NCBI GenBank assembly: GCA_945889495.1
Contig: CAMDBU010000029.1
Location: 1 to 43,221, forward strand
Reading direction: 5' to 3'
DNA: 43,221 nucleotides
Source: Syntrophobacter sp. SbD2
Lineage (GTDB): Bacteria; Desulfobacterota; Binatia; UBA9968
The position numbers and the translations under genes were made by a program. The notes beneath the pieces were generated by a model. It made no database searches. It was given only the letters and a program-made list of their open reading frames with translations, and was not told the DNA's origin. This document shows positions 40,696 through 43,221 of this stretch, in pieces (position 1 is the stretch's first letter; each line of letters starts with the position of its first letter).

Positions 40696-41161
40696 TTTTC
40701 ATTCCCTTCGCCGCGTCCTTCACGGCGTCGACGATCTGCACATAGCCGGTACACATGCAAAGATTGCCGGCCAGCGCTTTGCGGATCTCGTCTTCAGTTG
40801 GATTGGGGTTTTTCTGGAGCAGCGCGTGGCTGGTCATGACCATGCCAGGCGTGCAATAGCCGCACTGAAAAGCGTAATTCTTGACGAACGCTTCCTGCAC
40901 CGGATTGAGCTCGCCGTCCTTGGCCAAGCCTTCGATGGTCGTGATCTCCCGGCCGTCGGCCTGCACGGCGAAGTGCAGACAAGACTTGACCACCTTGCCG
41001 TCGAGCAAGATCGAGCAAGCGCCGCACTCGCCAATAACGCAACCGACATGGGTGCCGGTCAGCCCAATGGTCTCGCGCAGAAAATGCGCCAACAAGATGC
41101 GCGGCTCGACTTCTTCTTCGTAAAGCCGGCCGTTGATCGTCACACGAATCGTCTGTTTCAT
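40688..41161 (-). CDS. Molybdenum hydroxylase [2Fe-2S] subunit (CoxS-like)
   Basis: This protein of 157 residues has two [2Fe-2S] clusters. The plant-type ferredoxin site is GCVIGECGACSILLDG with a later Cys (VKSC). The second site is QCGYCTPGM and NLCMCTGY. The usual CRC in the second site is CMC here, which keeps both ligands. It carries electrons from the Mo site to FAD. It is the first gene of the operon, with the Mo subunit gene overlapping its end. Confidence 0.94.
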   Translation of the reverse strand: MKQTIRVTINGRLYEEEVEPRILLAHFLRETIGLTGTHVGCVIGECGACSILLDGKVVKSCLHFAVQADGREITTIEGLAKDGELNPVQEAFVKNYAFQCGYCTPGMVMTSHALLQKNPNPTEDEIRKALAGNLCMCTGYVQIVDAVKDAAKGMKNG

Positions 41162-41307
41162 GGCAACGGAGAATATCTTTTGAGGTGGGGTGATTCAAGC
41201 TTACGGTCTTTCTTGTCCCGCTCTAGCCCGGGGTTTAATCACGACCTTGCGCCAGGACGCGCCTGTAGCGGTTGTGTCGAATTGGCCGCTGCCGTATCTT
41301 ACCGACG

Positions 41308-41466
41308 ATGAAACCGATCCGAGATTGCTTTGGCCATTCCGTCAGGCTCACGGAAGAACGACTGACGCATATCTCCGGGCATGCCGAGATGGCCGGAATG
41401 GAAGATGAAATCGAGAGAGTTTTGCAATCTCCGAATGAAGGAGAAATCGTATGGCTGAAAATGTAA
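41308..41466 (+). pseudogene. Truncated toxin-like (RelE/barnase-related) gene
   Basis: This 52-residue frame begins MKPIRDCFGHSVRLTEERLT and includes HISGHAEMAGMEDEIERVLQ. That is the start of small nuclease-like proteins found next to DUF2283 genes, in which the HxEM motif is followed by 40-60 more residues. Here the frame ends soon after and overlaps the DUF2283 start. It seems to have lost its catalytic C-terminal half. Confidence 0.6.
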
Positions 41467-41663
41467 AAGTCTGGTTCGATCCCGAAGGGGACTTTTTAGA
41501 AGTACGGTTCAAAGATGTTCCAGGGTTCATGCGCGAAACCGCCAAGGATGCCTTGATGGCGCGCATCGACGAGCATGGCCAGGTAGTCGGGTTCAGCATT
41601 CTCGGCGTCAGCCGTTTCCGCAAGGAGCGGCCCTTTGAAGGCGAGTTAACCGCCGGGAAATAA
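41451..41663 (+). CDS. DUF2283 domain protein
   Basis: This protein of 70 residues belongs to DUF2283: VKVWFDPEGDFLEVRFKDV, followed by DALMARIDEHGQVVGFSILG. It folds as a small beta sheet. In many genomes it lies downstream of a short nuclease-like toxin gene and may be the antitoxin, as in the arrangement here, but the upstream partner is truncated. The start has GGAG about ten bases upstream, inside the end of the truncated gene. Confidence 0.85.
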   Translation: MAENVKVWFDPEGDFLEVRFKDVPGFMRETAKDALMARIDEHGQVVGFSILGVSRFRKERPFEGELTAGK

Positions 41664-41733
41664 TCGTCCGCCTGCTACGGGCGGATTAGCTGTTCCGCGG
41701 TCATGCCAATCGCCTGAAGCCTTTCAGGACCTA

Positions 41734-42162
41734 TCAAGCCATTCGTTGCATTGCTTGATTAATCGCGCGTGGCACCAGCACCTTAACCAGATCCCGCTTG
41801 TACTCCGCAGAGCCGCGATTATCGTCGGTAGGGTCGCACTCGTTGGCGGCGACTTCGCCCATTTCGCGCAGCAGATCGTCAGTGATCGCTTTGCCGCGAA
41901 TGACCGCTTCGGCTTTTCTAGCGTGAACGATGGTGGAGGAGACCGAATTCAAACCTAGGCGCACGTCTTCGCAAAAATCATTCTTTACGTTCAACGTAAT
42001 CGCCACGCCCACGGTGGCGAAATCTTCGACGCTGCGCGGGGTGAATTTGATATGCGCCCAACTCGGACGGGTCGGTGGCGGCACGTGGATCTCGGTTAAC
42101 AACTCGCCGGGCTCCATGGCGGTGTGATAATAATCGATGAAGAACTCGTCTAGCGGTAGCAT
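41734..42162 (-). pseudogene. Truncated second CoxM-like FAD subunit
   Basis: This minus-strand frame of 142 residues starts MLPLDEFFIDYYHTAMEPGE and runs through VGVAITL, VRLGLNSV and DDNRGSAEYKRDLVKVLV. This matches only the C-terminal half of Mo-hydroxylase FAD subunits. The N-terminal FAD-binding half is absent; the same frame upstream reaches a stop (42190-42192) after about nine residues. It is likely a decayed paralogue of the gene at 37409-38266. Confidence 0.78.
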
Positions 42163-42381
42163 TCGACTCCATTTCCGGTGGTCGCCAAATTAAAGGGTTG
42201 GGAGTGGTTTATCTATGGTCGCCGACATGTGTGTAGTTCGGCTGGAGGGTTATTTGCCCGAAACGCATAGGTTTGGTACAGTTCGGATTGCTGGTTGACG
42301 AGATATATCGATGAGCGTTGTAAACATCGATAAATTCAAGCGTGGCTCGTCCCAATACATCGAGTAGAGGGAGATAGAAAG
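42163..42381. other. Short gene-free gap upstream of the VapBC-type pair
   Basis: No gene or clear repeat is seen here. It separates the truncated FAD-subunit gene from the antitoxin gene, and AGAGGGAGATAG at about 42365-42376 is the ribosome site of the latter. The pair's promoter probably lies in this gap. Confidence 0.4.
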
Positions 42382-42621
42382 ATGTCTAAGGCCAGACCCT
42401 ACGAAGATGAAATCTTGAGAGCCGTTCGGGCGATTCCAGATGAAGCGCTGCCGAAAGTTCTCCAATTAGTGACACATCTGCGTGAGGAGTGCCGGGCGGC
42501 CGATAAGCAACCCTCCGCTTCTACGAATACCAGTCACGAACGCACTCGTCGGCTTCTCGCTTCTTCGGCCTCGGATAATTGGGCGCAAGACTTGGTTGCC
42601 GATCGTGACGACCGCTTGTGA
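42382..42621 (+). CDS. Putative antitoxin of a VapBC-type pair
   Basis: This protein of 79 residues is mostly helical and charged: YEDEILRAVRAIPDEALPKV, a LQLVTHLREE helix, and RTRRLLASSASDNWAQDL toward the C-terminus. It resembles short DUF2281-type antitoxins that sit before PIN-domain toxins. It overlaps the PIN gene by four bases (GTGA). GGGAGATAG lies seven bases upstream of ATG 42382. No clear DNA-binding fold can be picked out. Confidence 0.75.
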   Translation: MSKARPYEDEILRAVRAIPDEALPKVLQLVTHLREECRAADKQPSASTNTSHERTRRLLASSASDNWAQDLVADRDDRL

Positions 42622-43103
42622 GCACAATTTACTATCTCGACACATCTGCGTTAGTTAAGCTCTATCATCAAGAGACAGGGACCGAGCAGGTCGAAGAGCT
42701 TTTTGCGCATGCGGACAATTCCTTGATTGTCTCGGATCTAGCTGCGGTCGAGCTGGATTCCACGGTCGCGCGCAAAGTGCGAACTAGTGAAATCAGCCAA
42801 GAGGCATATGCGGAGATTCTCAAGAACTTCGACGACGACTGCAAACGGCGGTTTATTGTAACGCCTTTGAACGCCTCGACAACACAGAAAGCGAAAGAAT
42901 TACTGCGAAAATACGCAACGACTAAGGCGTTGCGCGCCCTCGATGCGCTCCATCTCGCTGCTTGCGCGATCTCCCAGATTGAAGGCGGATTGATATTCGT
43001 ATGTTCAGATCGCCGCCTCTTGGAAGTCGCCGCCTTAGAGGGCCATGAGGTGTTCAATCCCGAGAGTCCGCCGTTAGCAGCCCGTGGTGAAAGTCGAGAA
43101 TAA
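42618..43103 (+). CDS. PIN-domain (VapC-type) ribonuclease toxin
   Basis: This protein of 161 residues has the PIN-domain acidic set: an Asp in YYLDTSALVKLY at the N-terminus, a Glu in LAAVELDSTV, an Asp in LRALDALHLAAC, and an Asp in VFVCSDRRLLEVA-like sequence (ICVFVCSDR region near the end). The four acidic residues bind Mg or Mn and cut RNA. The GTG start overlaps the antitoxin stop, supporting toxin-antitoxin pairing. Its C-terminal tail (about the last ten residues) looks unstructured. Confidence 0.88.
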   Translation: MSTIYYLDTSALVKLYHQETGTEQVEELFAHADNSLIVSDLAAVELDSTVARKVRTSEISQEAYAEILKNFDDDCKRRFIVTPLNASTTQKAKELLRKYATTKALRALDALHLAACAISQIEGGLIFVCSDRRLLEVAALEGHEVFNPESPPLAARGESRE

Positions 43104-43221
43104 AGTGGGTGATCCGTGGTGATGAAGATCGACACTAACGACATAACGTACTAAAGTTTTCTGCATGGCGATGGGAAAACGAAGACACGAAGAGCAGCGA
43201 GGGATGTGGGTTGCGGTGAGC
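43104..43221. other. Window end, no gene seen
   Basis: Nothing coding is visible in the last 118 bases. CGAAGACACGAAGAGC near 43180-43195 resembles the CACGAA repeat class noted upstream. Confidence 0.35.

Noticed and set aside
38269-41161. Form I aerobic CO dehydrogenase
   Set aside because: The large subunit lacks the AYxCSFR active-site loop required for that assignment.

Overview
The window comes from a GC-rich, uncultured-type bacterium. Its gene style points to a deltaproteobacterial, Binatota-like or Tectomicrobia-like soil or sediment lineage: many NMT1/TauA-type periplasmic binding proteins, an F420-type flavin enzyme, a molybdenum hydroxylase, UGA-decoded selenoproteins, and palindromic intergenic repeats. 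This placement is an inference from gene content and is low confidence. No rRNA, tRNA, CRISPR array, insertion sequence or prophage was seen.

Layout. 1-431 is gene-free and repeat-bearing. 432-11118 holds four secreted binding proteins mixed with catabolic-looking enzymes: a bicupin, an LLM flavin oxidoreductase, a hydrolase-like/methyltransferase fusion, an Asp/Glu-racemase-like protein and an unknown protein. It also holds a ParE-type toxin-antitoxin pair and the relic of a second cupin gene. 11189-14232 holds a small membrane protein, a Uup-type ABC-F ATPase, a zinc-ribbon protein and a second RelE/ParE pair. 14241-15865 (minus) is a thiolase-like/DUF35 pair. 16007-22917 holds three closely related binding proteins, split by a very large minus-strand gene (17007-20714). 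That gene encodes DUF4062, a STAND-type ATPase, a membrane segment and five extracytoplasmic Hydin-like Ig repeats. 22963-27449 holds two ornithine cyclodeaminase-like paralogues, another binding protein and an amidohydrolase. 27606-31263 holds a J-domain/PilZ fusion, a HAD hydrolase, a Nudix hydrolase, a Rieske ferredoxin and a YgfZ-like protein.

31382-35939 is the most striking part. It is a co-directional block that opens and closes with a PrxQ/BCP-type peroxiredoxin. In both proteins the peroxidatic residue, codon 45, is an in-frame TGA, and a hairpin with a GUU apical loop lies at the same distance after the TGA. Both are read here as selenocysteine-containing peroxiredoxins. Between them lie a LysR regulator, an EgtB/SenA-like non-haem iron enzyme, a DUF427 protein and a PhnD-like binding protein with no signal peptide. 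I infer a selenium- or thiol-linked redox locus. The Sec machinery (selA, selB, selC, selD) is not in this window.

36044-43221 holds a Tat-exported transglutaminase-like protein, a three-subunit molybdenum hydroxylase operon (minus), a truncated second FAD subunit, a truncated toxin-like gene next to a DUF2283 gene, and a VapBC-type pair. Seven NMT1-like binding proteins, one family-1/6-type binding protein and one PhnD-like protein are present, yet there is no ABC permease and no transport ATPase. The binding proteins here are therefore orphans, each placed beside metabolic enzymes.
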